Positions 7,471 to 16,100 of a stretch of 35,177 nucleotides of DNA are shown here, piece by piece. Under the pieces are notes generated by a model. The model ran no database searches. It was not told where the DNA came from and saw nothing but the letters and a program-made list of their open reading frames with translations. Both the position numbers and the translations under genes were made by a program. This DNA comes from Gammaproteobacteria bacterium (GTDB lineage: Bacteria > Pseudomonadota > Gammaproteobacteria > UBA6429 > Thiohalophilaceae), in contig JAPHTF010000158.1 in assembly GCA_026197095.1 (NCBI GenBank), positions 1-35,177 of the forward strand, read 5' to 3'. Each line of letters begins with the position of its first letter. The stretch's first letter is position 1.

Positions 7471-9454
7471 AACAGCAGTGTTGCTACATGGTCGCTCTAT
7501 TGAAGTATCTGATGGTGTATATCAGGAGAGAAAGGATAAACCTGAACCATTACTTGAAGAGTTACTACGTTCATGGATGGCACGACTTCCAGGATTAAAA
7601 TCCAGAAAGAAGCGTATACGTAAACTTATAGAACAAACAAATGCCTTCGAACCAGAGATACAACAACTAAATTCTGATGACCTGATAAAAAATCTTGCCA
7701 GCAACGCTGACTTAATGAGGCACCAGGGATTTAGTGACGATCTATTATCACGTAGTTTCGCAATCATTCGAGAGGCTTCTTTGAGAACACAGGGTTTACG
7801 TCATCATGATGTACAGTTGATTGGTGGGTGGGCGCTTTTACAAGGGACAATTGCAGAAATGCAAACTGGCGAAGGTAAAACTCTTGTGGCCACTCTTGCT
7901 GCATGTACTGCAGCATCTGCCGGTGTTTCAGTCCATGTTATAACAGTCAACGACTATCTATCAGAACGTGATGCAAACTATAACCGTAAACTTTATGAAT
8001 TTTTCAATCTTAGTGTCGGCATAATTCAACAAGGTATGTCACCCGCTGAAAGAAAAAAACAATACGGGTGTAATATTGTATATGTGTCTAATAAAGAAAT
8101 TGTTTTCGATTATTTAAAAGATAGAATAGCGACTTCTAATGCGACTTCTGCACATTATCGACTGCGTCATCTTTACCGCCCCCATCAAACACCTCAAGTA
8201 TTATTGCAAGGATTACATATTGCAATTGTAGATGAAGCTGACAGTGTATTTGTTGATGAAGCTCGAACACCACTAATAATTTCTGAATCTGTTCCTGATG
8301 AAAATGGTGAAGAATTATATGGCACTGCCCTGGATATAGCTTCAAGTCTGGAAAACGGAAAACACTTTGAAATATCAAATGATCGAAGTATATGGGTAAA
8401 GCCTGAAGGAGAAATATTTGCAAAAGAATTATGCTCTGATTTAACTGGTGTTTGGCAGTCATCTCTTTGGAGGAATGAACTACTAGAAAAAGCTTTGTCA
8501 GCAATATGGTGCTTCCAACGTGATCAACATTATCTTGTAGCAGATAATAAAATTCAGATAATTGATGAATTCACTGGTCGACTTATGCCAGATCGATCAT
8601 GGGAACATGGCCTGCATCAAATGATTGAATTTAAAGAAGGTTGTGAAATTACAGGGCAGCGCAAAACATTATCACGTATTACCTATCAACAATTTTTTCG
8701 ACGCTACCTCCTCTTATGCGGAATGACAGGTACTGCTTCGGAAATCATCCCTGAATTACGGCGAATATATGATCTGGAAGTCATAAAAATTCCAACACAC
8801 CAGCCAAGCCGGAGAAAACATATTGGAAGTCAAATATGGCTTACATCTGAACAACGTTGGCAGGCAGTTGCCGAGCGCGCTGCTGAACTTAGCATCGCTG
8901 GCCGTGCCGTTCTGCTTGGAACACGATCAGTCGATGCTTCTGAAAGCCTGAGCAGGTTTTTAACAAAACAAAATGTCGAGCATACAGTATTGAATGCGCG
9001 ACAGGATCAAGAAGAGGCATCAGTTATTGCTCAAGCCGGGCAACCAGGACACATCACCGTTGCAACAAATATGGCAGGGCGGGGCACTGATATCAGTTTA
9101 TCAAATGAACTGGCTGACAACCTCGGCCTTCATGTGATACTCACAGAATTTCATGAATCACCCCGTATCGATCGACAGCTAATTGGTCGCTGTGCTCGTC
9201 AAGGTCAACCTGGTTCTTTTGAAGCATGTGTTAGCCTGGAAGATGATATATTCAAAGATCATGCAAAAGCGCTACTACATTTTACAAATACCATACCTTT
9301 TTTTAAATCAACTATCCCACAGTGGTATTTAGCACTAATGGTTAGATACGCTCAAACCAAAGCTGAACGACATAATGCAAAAATGCGAATAGCCACACTT
9401 AAGAATGATCGTAAACTGCAACGATTGTTAGCTTTCTCTGGCTCATCAATTTAA
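7463..9454 (+). CDS. SecA-like translocase ATPase paralogue, C-terminally short
   Basis: A 663-residue SecA-family ATPase; housekeeping SecA is about 900. Visible motifs: Walker A MQTGEGKT (133-140), HVITVNDYLSERDANY, Walker B DEAD (257-260; canonical SecA has DEVD) followed by DEARTPLIISE, the preprotein-binding region (about 225-375), GLHQMIEFKEG, GMTGTASE, ATNMAGRGTDISL, and GRCARQGQPGSFEACVSLEDD (canonical GRSGRQGDPGSSR...SLED). After this last motif only about 64 residues remain, covering the start of the helical scaffold (AQTKAERHNAKMR). The helical wing, two-helix finger region and zinc-binding C-terminal linker are absent, and NBD2 lacks its usual variable insertion. Translation is coupled to the M50 gene by an ATGTCTAG overlap. 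ATP-driven export of the divergent giant protein is inference from context. Confidence 0.9.
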   Translation: MSRTAVLLHGRSIEVSDGVYQERKDKPEPLLEELLRSWMARLPGLKSRKKRIRKLIEQTNAFEPEIQQLNSDDLIKNLASNADLMRHQGFSDDLLSRSFAIIREASLRTQGLRHHDVQLIGGWALLQGTIAEMQTGEGKTLVATLAACTAASAGVSVHVITVNDYLSERDANYNRKLYEFFNLSVGIIQQGMSPAERKKQYGCNIVYVSNKEIVFDYLKDRIATSNATSAHYRLRHLYRPHQTPQVLLQGLHIAIVDEADSVFVDEARTPLIISESVPDENGEELYGTALDIASSLENGKHFEISNDRSIWVKPEGEIFAKELCSDLTGVWQSSLWRNELLEKALSAIWCFQRDQHYLVADNKIQIIDEFTGRLMPDRSWEHGLHQMIEFKEGCEITGQRKTLSRITYQQFFRRYLLLCGMTGTASEIIPELRRIYDLEVIKIPTHQPSRRKHIGSQIWLTSEQRWQAVAERAAELSIAGRAVLLGTRSVDASESLSRFLTKQNVEHTVLNARQDQEEASVIAQAGQPGHITVATNMAGRGTDISLSNELADNLGLHVILTEFHESPRIDRQLIGRCARQGQPGSFEACVSLEDDIFKDHAKALLHFTNTIPFFKSTIPQWYLALMVRYAQTKAERHNAKMRIATLKNDRKLQRLLAFSGSSI

Positions 9455-9600
9455 TTTCATATTCATATTATATCTTGAATCACATATTATGATTTATGTG
9501 CAATGTACTTAAATATGACAACATACAATAACGATATTAAATAAATATTTTTTACTTAATTATTTTTAACACTCTCTTTCTCACCTGTTATCTTATCCAT

Positions 9601-9630
9601 AAAAAAGCCTGCAAAGAAGCAGGCTTTTTT
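9601..9630. terminator. Bidirectional intrinsic terminator between convergent genes
   Basis: A perfect 12-base inverted repeat (AAAAAAGCCTGC / GCAGGCTTTTTT) around the six-base loop AAAGAA. It has a GC-rich stem and T tracts on both strands, placed between the SecA-like gene (ending 9454) and the SulP gene (ending 9647 on the other strand). Confidence 0.93.
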
Positions 9631-9646
9631 ATAAAGCATAAAAGCA

Positions 9647-11191
9647 TTATGCTAGCTGATCATCAGCAACATGATACTTTGGATCTTCCATCAGGTTAAC
9701 TTCAACCAGGTCGCCGGCTTTTTCCAGCAACTCAACACACTCAGGACTTAAATGACGTAAGTGTAATGTTTTACCGGCTTTAATATATTTCTCAGCCAGG
9801 TTATCAATCGCTTCGATAGCGGAATGATCCGCGACACGTGAATTCTGAAACTCAATAATAACTTCCTGTGGATCTTCTTCCGGATTAAACAGCTCCATAA
9901 AGCTTTTAACTGAACCAAAAAATAAAGGTCCATTTAGTTCATAAATACGGATACCATATTTATCATCATAACCTTTCACATTGATGTGTGAGGCATGTTC
10001 CCATGCAAAGAATAATGCTGAAACAATAACACCGACAATTACCGCGAATGCCAGGTCAGTTGCAACAGTAACGCCTGAAACAAGAATTAAAACAAAGGCA
10101 TCTTTTTTAGGAATCTTGCCCATAATACGGAAGCTTGACCATTCAAAGGTACCGAGTACGACCATGAACATTACTCCGATTAATGCTGCCATCGGAATTT
10201 GCTCAATCAGGCTTGAAGCGAACAAAATAAAAATTAACAGGAAGATTGCCGCAGAAATACCCGATAAACGTTGACGGCCTCCCGAGTTAATATTAATTAT
10301 ACTCTGGCCAATCATGGCACAACCACCCATGCCACCAAAGAATCCGGTTGCCGTGTTTGCAATACCCTGACCGACACATTCACGGTTACCGCGACCACGT
10401 GTATTCGTCAGGTCATCAATTAGTGAAAGTGTTAATAACGATTCAATCAAACCCACTGCCGCCAGAATAATCGAGTAAGGTAAAATTATAGATAAGGTTT
10501 CCCAGTTAAATGGTACTTCAGGAATATTAAATGTTGGCAAAGCACCTTTAATCGAAGCAAGATCACCTACCTGGTTAGTATTGACATCAAAACCAATCAC
10601 CATAAATGAAACAACAAGTATTGCGGCCAATGCAGCAGGAAAAGCTCCAGTAATTTTTGGTAGGAAGTGCATAATTGCCATGGTTAAAGCAACCAGTCCA
10701 AGCAAGATATATAAAGGTGAACCAACCATCCATTGCATTGAGCCATCAGGTAACTTCACCTGGAAATGTTGTAACTGGGCAAGAAATATAACAATCGCTA
10801 AGCCATTAACAAAACCCAGCATGACAGGATGTGGCACGATACGAATATATTTGCCGAGTCGTAATACACCTGCCAGTATCTGAATCAAACCGGTTAACAC
10901 AACGGCCGCGAATAAATATTCAACGCCATGCTGAGCCACTAACGCGACCATGACTACGGCCATTGCTCCGGTAGCACCCGAAATCATACCGGGACGACCA
11001 CCAAAAATTGCCGCTAATAAACCCACCATGAATGCTGCATAAAGACCAACTAAGGGCTCAACACCCGCAACAAAAGCAAATGCTACCGCCTCAGGAACAA
11101 GGGCCAATGCAACGGTTAAACCTGAAAGAATTTCATTTTGAAAACATGTGCGACTGGCACAACCCAGCTGGAACATAGAATAACTCCGCAA
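9647..11191 (-). CDS. SulP-family inorganic anion transporter with STAS domain
   Basis: A 514-residue protein. The first ~400 residues form the multi-pass SulP transport domain, with the typical opening [35 protein letters not shown] shortened here to its start, and the [19 protein letters not shown] segment near residues 60-85. Residues about 405-505 are a cytoplasmic STAS domain. The compact length and the [12 protein letters not shown] pattern are closer to BicA-like bicarbonate or sulfate SulP carriers than to long eukaryotic-type members. Substrate cannot be decided from sequence alone: sulfate, bicarbonate and other anions are all possible. It is the last gene before the bidirectional terminator, and a 70-base gap separates it from the upstream methyltransferase gene. 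Confidence 0.9.
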   Translation of the reverse strand: MRSYSMFQLGCASRTCFQNEILSGLTVALALVPEAVAFAFVAGVEPLVGLYAAFMVGLLAAIFGGRPGMISGATGAMAVVMVALVAQHGVEYLFAAVVLTGLIQILAGVLRLGKYIRIVPHPVMLGFVNGLAIVIFLAQLQHFQVKLPDGSMQWMVGSPLYILLGLVALTMAIMHFLPKITGAFPAALAAILVVSFMVIGFDVNTNQVGDLASIKGALPTFNIPEVPFNWETLSIILPYSIILAAVGLIESLLTLSLIDDLTNTRGRGNRECVGQGIANTATGFFGGMGGCAMIGQSIININSGGRQRLSGISAAIFLLIFILFASSLIEQIPMAALIGVMFMVVLGTFEWSSFRIMGKIPKKDAFVLILVSGVTVATDLAFAVIVGVIVSALFFAWEHASHINVKGYDDKYGIRIYELNGPLFFGSVKSFMELFNPEEDPQEVIIEFQNSRVADHSAIEAIDNLAEKYIKAGKTLHLRHLSPECVELLEKAGDLVEVNLMEDPKYHVADDQLA

Positions 11192-11261
11192 ATTAACGAC
11201 TTTTCGTAAAAAGGGCGAATAATAGCAGAATTAAAGGACTAAAACTTTAAGCCGCGTGAAC

Positions 11262-11903
11262 TTATTTAATGTAAATCTGGCTTAGCCAGATGAAAGTTTG
11301 CTTTTGAAAAACTTTTTTAAAACCAGCATCGGTTATCCAACGCTCGATATCATCAGGGTTATGCACAAAAGCGCGAAAATCGGAGCCACTGAGCTTTAGA
11401 AATATCGCCATAATCTCAATCGCAACTTTAGTGAACCAGCGATCGCGGGGATAGGTTAAAGCATAAACCCGTTTCGTTTTTGCAGTAGAGTGATTAATTA
11501 ACAATTCAGCATGAGGATAACAGCAGACGACTTTATCCAGAACCGTGACTTCAGCCGGCTCAACCTGATCTAAGAGTTCAATAAAATCACCCTGAATATA
11601 TTCAGTGCGATCAATGAGATTTTTTTCCTTTGCCCAGTCTTCAGCTTCTTTAAGCATATCAGGCGCAAGATCAATTCCGATGGCAGACTTCGCCCCTTGC
11701 TCTAATAAAGTTTGATGTAAGTAACCCACACCACTGCCTACTTCCAGCAATGTTGCGTCTTTATAACCCGCTTGCTCCAGGCCTTCTATTAACTGGAGTT
11801 GCGAAGGCTCAAAACCCTTTTTAGAAAATCGACGACGATAGCTGCGCGCAAAAAATGAAAACAGACGTCCGCCAGATTTTGAATGTGGGCAACAGCAACT
11901 CAT
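11262..11903 (-). CDS. Class I SAM-dependent methyltransferase
   Basis: A 213-residue protein. SAM-binding motif I is LLEVGSGVGYLHQTLLEQGA (about 57-76), followed by IGIDLAPDMLKEAEDWA (motif II acidic residue) and YIQGDFIELL. The N-terminus has a Cys cluster (MSCCCPHSK). The C-terminal part, with ALTYPRDRWFTKVAIE and a terminal WLSQIYIK strand, resembles the arrangement in magnesium-protoporphyrin O-methyltransferase (BchM/ChlM-like) and related small-molecule methyltransferases. No other tetrapyrrole or bacteriochlorophyll gene lies nearby, so the substrate is unknown. It lies between the metal-handling genes and the SulP gene on the same strand. Confidence 0.85.
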   Translation of the reverse strand: MSCCCPHSKSGGRLFSFFARSYRRRFSKKGFEPSQLQLIEGLEQAGYKDATLLEVGSGVGYLHQTLLEQGAKSAIGIDLAPDMLKEAEDWAKEKNLIDRTEYIQGDFIELLDQVEPAEVTVLDKVVCCYPHAELLINHSTAKTKRVYALTYPRDRWFTKVAIEIMAIFLKLSGSDFRAFVHNPDDIERWITDAGFKKVFQKQTFIWLSQIYIK

Positions 11904-11976
11904 TGATTAATCCCTTTAAATCTCATACTGACTATAATCGCAGCCAGAAGCCGACGTTAACTAATTATCATCAGTC

Positions 11977-12327
11977 TCACAACTTAATTCCGAAGTGATT
12001 CAAAATTAATATCATTATCCAATAACTCAATATGGTTACAAATATGGAAATTGAAATACTTAAATAAAAGTTAATATTCTGTTTAAGCAGTATTGGTAAC
12101 GAAATAAATAATGTTAAAGAAGGCAATACAAGCCAAAAAACACTCGTTGATAATGTGCTTACTTTCGTTATATTTTTTGTGTCTATATAAAGCCATATCA
12201 TAGCAAGTACTGAAACAAGAGGTATAGAAGCCAAAATTGCACCTATAAAAGTACTTCGTTTAGATATTTCTGATATAGCTACAATCAACATTGTAGTAAT
12301 TATAATTTTTAGTGTGTAATAAGCCAT
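11977..12327 (-). CDS. DUF3147-like small inner-membrane protein
   Basis: A 116-residue, almost wholly hydrophobic protein with about four membrane segments (residues ~3-20, 28-47, 60-82, 88-110). The pattern ISKRSTFIGAILASIPLVS followed by STSVFWLVLPSLTLF fits the DUF3147 (GlpM-like) family of small inner-membrane proteins, whose function is not established. It is the most downstream gene of the run 14441-11977, 88 bases after the DUF6488-like gene, and may be co-transcribed with it. The family call rests on pattern recognition only. Confidence 0.72.
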   Translation of the reverse strand: MAYYTLKIIITTMLIVAISEISKRSTFIGAILASIPLVSVLAMIWLYIDTKNITKVSTLSTSVFWLVLPSLTLFISLPILLKQNINFYLSISISIFVTILSYWIMILILNHFGIKL

Positions 12328-12415
12328 AGTACCTAACCTTACAATATATATCTCATACCTACCATGAATGTAATCTCAAGATAGATATGAGGCAACACCA
12401 TTTATCTAAATCAAT

Positions 12416-12760
12416 TTATTTTCCCGTATAGTTAGCAGCAATATAATCACCACTTAATGTTAAAAAGATATAAAGTTTACGTTTTTTAGCATCAGTCACT
12501 TTTTCATTCTCAAAGCTAACCACCCATTCTTGTTTGCCATTAAACATTTTTTTCTCAGATGAGCTAACAGTAGTAGATTCCCAACTCTTATCAAGTGTCT
12601 TTTGCTTAATAAAGTTCGCAACAATTTTAGTTGCTATTGAACTTGCATTTTCTTGATTAACTGGCTCATGTGAATGCCCATGATCATGCCCACTCCCAGC
12701 TATTGCTATCATTGAAAACAAACCCAGGGTTAAGCCAAGTAATAGTGTTTTTAGTTTCAT
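12416..12760 (-). CDS. DUF6488-like secreted protein with His-rich N-terminus
   Basis: A 114-residue protein with a clear signal peptide (MKLKTLLLGLTLGLFSMIAIAGS). The mature protein starts with a GHDHGHSHEP metal-binding-like segment. The rest is a small alpha/beta domain (about 40-114) with the pattern KTLDKSWESTTVSSSEKK, EWVVSFENEKVTD, KLYIFLTLSGDYIAANYTGK, as in DUF6488-type periplasmic proteins. The gene starts 16 bases after the HupE/UreJ-type permease gene and is certainly in the same operon. The His tract and the permease partner suggest periplasmic metal binding or delivery; that is inference. Confidence 0.8.
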   Translation of the reverse strand: MKLKTLLLGLTLGLFSMIAIAGSGHDHGHSHEPVNQENASSIATKIVANFIKQKTLDKSWESTTVSSSEKKMFNGKQEWVVSFENEKVTDAKKRKLYIFLTLSGDYIAANYTGK

Positions 12761-12776
12761 TGTAAATCTCCTAAAA

Positions 12777-13916
12777 TTAAAAAATAGAATCGTGTTGTTT
12801 AGAGCTGCTTTCTTTCTCCGGTTCGGTTTTTTCTTTCTTTGTTAAATCAAGACGCTGATAATCACCGTTAATTTTCAAAACAACATCAACAGTAGATAAC
12901 GTATTATTTTTCCAGTACCAACCATGAGTACCTTCAAATGATGTTGTTAAATTACCGCTTGACTTACTTTCGGTGCTTTTTTTGAAACTTTTGAAATATC
13001 CTGTTTTATCGTCTTTTGGCTCACCATGAAAATCATAAAAGAGTTTTGTTCCATTGGTTTTCCATGAATATTCAAATGTAGTGTTTTTGGGAAAAAGCAA
13101 TTTATACTCTTTATCACCTCTAGCTGGGATGGTTATGGTAATAACGTCCTTCCAGTTAGCATGATTAGTAACTTCAGTTTTTTGTATTGCCTGTGCAGGT
13201 GCTGATTCAGCAACAAACTCTTCTGCATTAGAAACATGTTCATAACCATGCATTTGCATTAAAAAGAGATACCCGCCTGCAATAATTAAAAAACTGTTTG
13301 CAGCTTTGGTAAAACTCTTAAATGTATGGCTTTGACGAAATCCTGCAATAAGCAGCAACATCACCGCCAATGCTAAAATTTGACCTAGTTCGATACCAAC
13401 ATTAAATGAGATAATATTCATTAATAAATTATCTTCACTTAATGGTAATTGTTGTAACCGTGTTGATAATCCAAGTCCATGTATTAAACCTAAGCTAAAA
13501 ATCATGGCCATCATATTAGGCGATTTCACGTTCAGGTATTTTTCAAAGCCTTTCAGGTTTGCAAAAGCGATATAACAGACGCTCAATGCAATAACCGCAT
13601 CAATTAAAAAATAATTAACCTGAATCGCATTAAATGTTGCGTAAATAAGCGTGATACTGTGACCTACAGTAAATGCTGTAATGTATTTAACAATATCTTT
13701 GAACCTGGTTAGAAAAAAAATAATGCCAAAGATAAATGCTAAATGGTCATAACCAGACAACATATGAGTAGCACCAATCCAGATATAACGTAGATTTCCA
13801 CCCTCAATAATCGTTTGTTTCTCGGCTTCTGACATTCCATGCCCAAAAGCCTGACTTGCTATAAGCAATGTAAATATCACGATCAACCATCGTGATTCTT
13901 TAAATATAGATATCAT
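12777..13916 (-). CDS. HupE/UreJ-family permease with an extra C-terminal soluble domain
   Basis: A 379-residue protein. After an N-terminal signal/TM segment ending near SQAFGHG, residues about 45-225 are the HupE/UreJ core with the characteristic HMLSGYDH motif (HX5DH, residues 51-58), AFTVGHSITL and LIHGLGLS, histidine motifs linked to nickel or cobalt transport in this family. Usual members stop near 200 residues. Here about 150 more follow, including ITIPARGDKEYKLLFPK and EGTHGWYWKN, a beta-sandwich-like pattern seen in bacterial transmembrane-anchor or GOLD-like proteins, then a charged tail. The flanking His-rich secreted protein and His-rich DUF6488-like protein support a role in metal uptake or homeostasis. 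The metal is unknown; no urease or hydrogenase gene is in the window. Confidence 0.86.
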   Translation of the reverse strand: MISIFKESRWLIVIFTLLIASQAFGHGMSEAEKQTIIEGGNLRYIWIGATHMLSGYDHLAFIFGIIFFLTRFKDIVKYITAFTVGHSITLIYATFNAIQVNYFLIDAVIALSVCYIAFANLKGFEKYLNVKSPNMMAMIFSLGLIHGLGLSTRLQQLPLSEDNLLMNIISFNVGIELGQILALAVMLLLIAGFRQSHTFKSFTKAANSFLIIAGGYLFLMQMHGYEHVSNAEEFVAESAPAQAIQKTEVTNHANWKDVITITIPARGDKEYKLLFPKNTTFEYSWKTNGTKLFYDFHGEPKDDKTGYFKSFKKSTESKSSGNLTTSFEGTHGWYWKNNTLSTVDVVLKINGDYQRLDLTKKEKTEPEKESSSKQHDSIF

Positions 13917-13985
13917 AACGTCCTCAATAAAAAGTTTTTAGATGAATAAGTTCACCTAAAGTAAATTGGATTTAACTAATGGAGA

Positions 13986-14441
13986 TTATGAAAATTTAGG
14001 AGGCGCGCGAAGGCTTATGGTGGAGTAATCAATATATCGTCGTTTGGAGTTACTGAGTCCTGATGATTCAATACTAATTATGTGATGAGTAAGATTTAAC
14101 TGGAGATTTACAGAAGTTAAGACAACAGGTTGATCATCAATATTATTCCAGCTCTGCACATTGCAATCGTTACCAAGCTCTACAAGCTTAACGTCCTGCT
14201 TATGTACCTGATGATTTGAATCTGGAACATGATCATTATGGGTCAATGATTGATGTGCATGACCTTCAATATTATGCTGATGATGGCTTCCATCATGGTT
14301 ATGATGTTCTGCAAGATGGATATGAGCTGATGACCACTGCATTGAAAGCAATGCTGTAACCAAAACAAAAAACATTACCTTATTAAGTCGGAATTTAGTT
14401 ATGTAGGCAAGCTCGTTCATATTAGCAATAAGTATATCCAC
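13986..14441 (-). CDS. His-rich exported protein, possibly DUF2946-like
   Basis: A 151-residue protein. A hydrophobic segment (about 22-36, VMFFVLVTALLSMQW) acts as signal peptide or anchor. Residues 40-80 hold fourteen of the sixteen histidines in runs such as HHNHDGSHHQH. The C-terminus ends with SLRAPPKFS, recalling the RAPP or RGPP ending of DUF2946-type small metal-linked proteins; this assignment is tentative. The start is uncertain, since Met8 and Met23 are alternatives. It is the first gene of the run that continues with the HupE/UreJ-type permease, 69 bases downstream, so it is probably a periplasmic metal buffer or sensor-type protein. Confidence 0.75.
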   Translation of the reverse strand: MDILIANMNELAYITKFRLNKVMFFVLVTALLSMQWSSAHIHLAEHHNHDGSHHQHNIEGHAHQSLTHNDHVPDSNHQVHKQDVKLVELGNDCNVQSWNNIDDQPVVLTSVNLQLNLTHHIISIESSGLSNSKRRYIDYSTISLRAPPKFS

Positions 14442-14519
14442 TCAATTTAGTAAAAACTAGTATGTTCTATATATCTTTTGTGGAGGGTAACCGTCAGCTT
14501 TGAATTCGTTAACAGAAAT

Positions 14520-14957
14520 TCAGTCTATTACTTTAAGTTTAATTTCTGCTCCATCCGGAAGATCTTTTATTTGTTTGCCTAAATCTCCGGACAGCCTGAT
14601 GATTTCACTAAAAGGAGCAGATTGAATATTGTTTCCAGAATATTCACCATCCAGAATGCCTGGAATTACCATATAATATTTATATCCTTCTTTTAATTCC
14701 CCAAGCATTTTTTTTGCTTCATCAACCATTACGGTCATATTCCAGTCAATAAGAAAATCATTGTCCTGAATCTGGTTGTTATAATCTTCAATAGACTTTG
14801 CTATAACCTCACAATAAACATCTTCTGGACATAAACGCCAAAAATTATCTTCTGCATCTTTAAGGATAAGATTACCAAAATCATTCTCAGCAACAACTTC
14901 AATTGGCTGTATACCTGACCATCCCCAGTGCTCTTTAACTACTTCAAGAATATTCAC
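14520..14957 (-). CDS. Tdi1/DUF1851-type protein
   Basis: A 145-residue acidic soluble protein with no signal peptide. The N-terminal part (HWGWSGIQPIEVVAENDFGN, NFWRLCPEDVYCEVIA) and C-terminal part (GYKYYMVIPGILDGEYSGNN, SGDLGKQIKDLPDGA) match the pattern of DUF1851 proteins, a family that includes the C-terminal domain of the T6SS immunity protein Tdi1. No toxin or T6SS gene is near, so this may be an orphan immunity-like protein or a family member with another role. It lies 17 bases downstream of the YeeE/YedE gene on the same strand and is likely co-transcribed with it. Confidence 0.72.
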   Translation of the reverse strand: MNILEVVKEHWGWSGIQPIEVVAENDFGNLILKDAEDNFWRLCPEDVYCEVIAKSIEDYNNQIQDNDFLIDWNMTVMVDEAKKMLGELKEGYKYYMVIPGILDGEYSGNNIQSAPFSEIIRLSGDLGKQIKDLPDGAEIKLKVID

Positions 14958-14974
14958 TTCATAAGCATCCAGCG

Positions 14975-15994
14975 TTAGCTATTTTTTTCCATCCATTTCA
15001 CTGAAAGTGCAGTACCAGCAAACATACCCGCAAAAGCCAACATTGATTCAAATGATAAGGTAGATATACCCGACAAGCCCTGACCGACATTGCAGCCATA
15101 AGCCATAATGCCACCGATACCCATTAAGCTTCCGCCCAGGATAGCAAACTTAAAGGCTTCTTTTTTAGGCGGCTCCAACTTAAAGCGGCCCGTTGCCAGG
15201 GTAAACAGTAAAACAGCTACGGTAATACCAATAACAAATGAAATCGCAAATGACAAAGCTGGAATTTTTGACGAAATTAAAATATAGCCAAATCGTGCTA
15301 ATGGCCCTGATACTGTTATCGCTGAAGGCTTAGTGGGATTAAAATCATCTTGCGCCAATACACCGGTGATATACCAGCCACTTACCACCAAAGCACCAAT
15401 GGCCGCACCCGCTATCACCATCCATTTAGCCGCGGGGTTCCAGTTTTTAATCATATAAGCTGCCATAATAATGACAATAACAACTGCAGGTATCCATTGC
15501 GGCAGACCTAAAATAGTTGCAATCGAAGCGTCACCCGTTAAATTAATGGCTGTACTTTGTGTAATGCCTAAGCGAATTTTTTCTAAAAAGCCAAACTGTG
15601 CTGAAGCAGCAAATAACATAAAAAATAATAACGCGATAACCGCATGCAAGCTGCCTTCTGCTGATCGCACTAATGTGCGTGTTGCACATCCTCCCGCCAT
15701 GACTCCACCAATACCAAATATCAGGCCACCTAAACTTGCACCAAACCAGTCAAGTTGTGAATTACGATATGCAGAATCTGCAATAGCCACTGTCTCGGTA
15801 AACTCAAGGAGTTGCGTGCCTGTTATGGCAACAATTAATGCCGCCATGAAGGCAAGTACCTGACGATTATCTTTTATAAGTAATAGATTACCTGTCGCAG
15901 CAACCAGGCAAAGGCGATGATATTGAACAAGTACGCCAAAAATAGCCCCTACTGTTAAACCACCACCAACTAACCACAGATTCAGCTCACCCAT
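14975..15994 (-). CDS. YeeE/YedE-family (TsuA-like) thiosulfate transporter
   Basis: A 339-residue membrane protein with two internally related halves. Conserved cysteines are Cys29 (YHRLCLVAA), Cys103 (AGGCATRTLVRSAEG) and Cys301 (AYGCNVGQGLSG). These correspond in context to the three cysteines of the thiosulfate importer TsuA (YeeE), which pass thiosulfate through the membrane by transient S-H interactions. The start has a good AGAGG ribosome site 7 bases upstream. Import of thiosulfate or a related sulfur compound into the cytoplasm is likely from the family. The window also contains a rhodanese and a TtcA-type thiolase, but neither is in the same operon. Confidence 0.88.
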   Translation of the reverse strand: MGELNLWLVGGGLTVGAIFGVLVQYHRLCLVAATGNLLLIKDNRQVLAFMAALIVAITGTQLLEFTETVAIADSAYRNSQLDWFGASLGGLIFGIGGVMAGGCATRTLVRSAEGSLHAVIALLFFMLFAASAQFGFLEKIRLGITQSTAINLTGDASIATILGLPQWIPAVVIVIIMAAYMIKNWNPAAKWMVIAGAAIGALVVSGWYITGVLAQDDFNPTKPSAITVSGPLARFGYILISSKIPALSFAISFVIGITVAVLLFTLATGRFKLEPPKKEAFKFAILGGSLMGIGGIMAYGCNVGQGLSGISTLSFESMLAFAGMFAGTALSVKWMEKNS

Positions 15995-16100
15995 TACGTA
16001 CCTCTTATTAAAACAAAATAAATATTAATTCAAAAAAATATTCTAACTAATGCAACTACGCTTTAATAGATTAAAAATAAGATAAGTCACGATTAATATT

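Noticed and set aside
8136-8504. Minus-strand ORF of 122 codons
   Set aside because: Antisense shadow of the SecA-like gene, whose motifs run through this region.
1-9454. Canonical type I secretion system
   Set aside because: No ABC exporter ATPase is present; the only energy-providing gene seen is the SecA-like ATPase.
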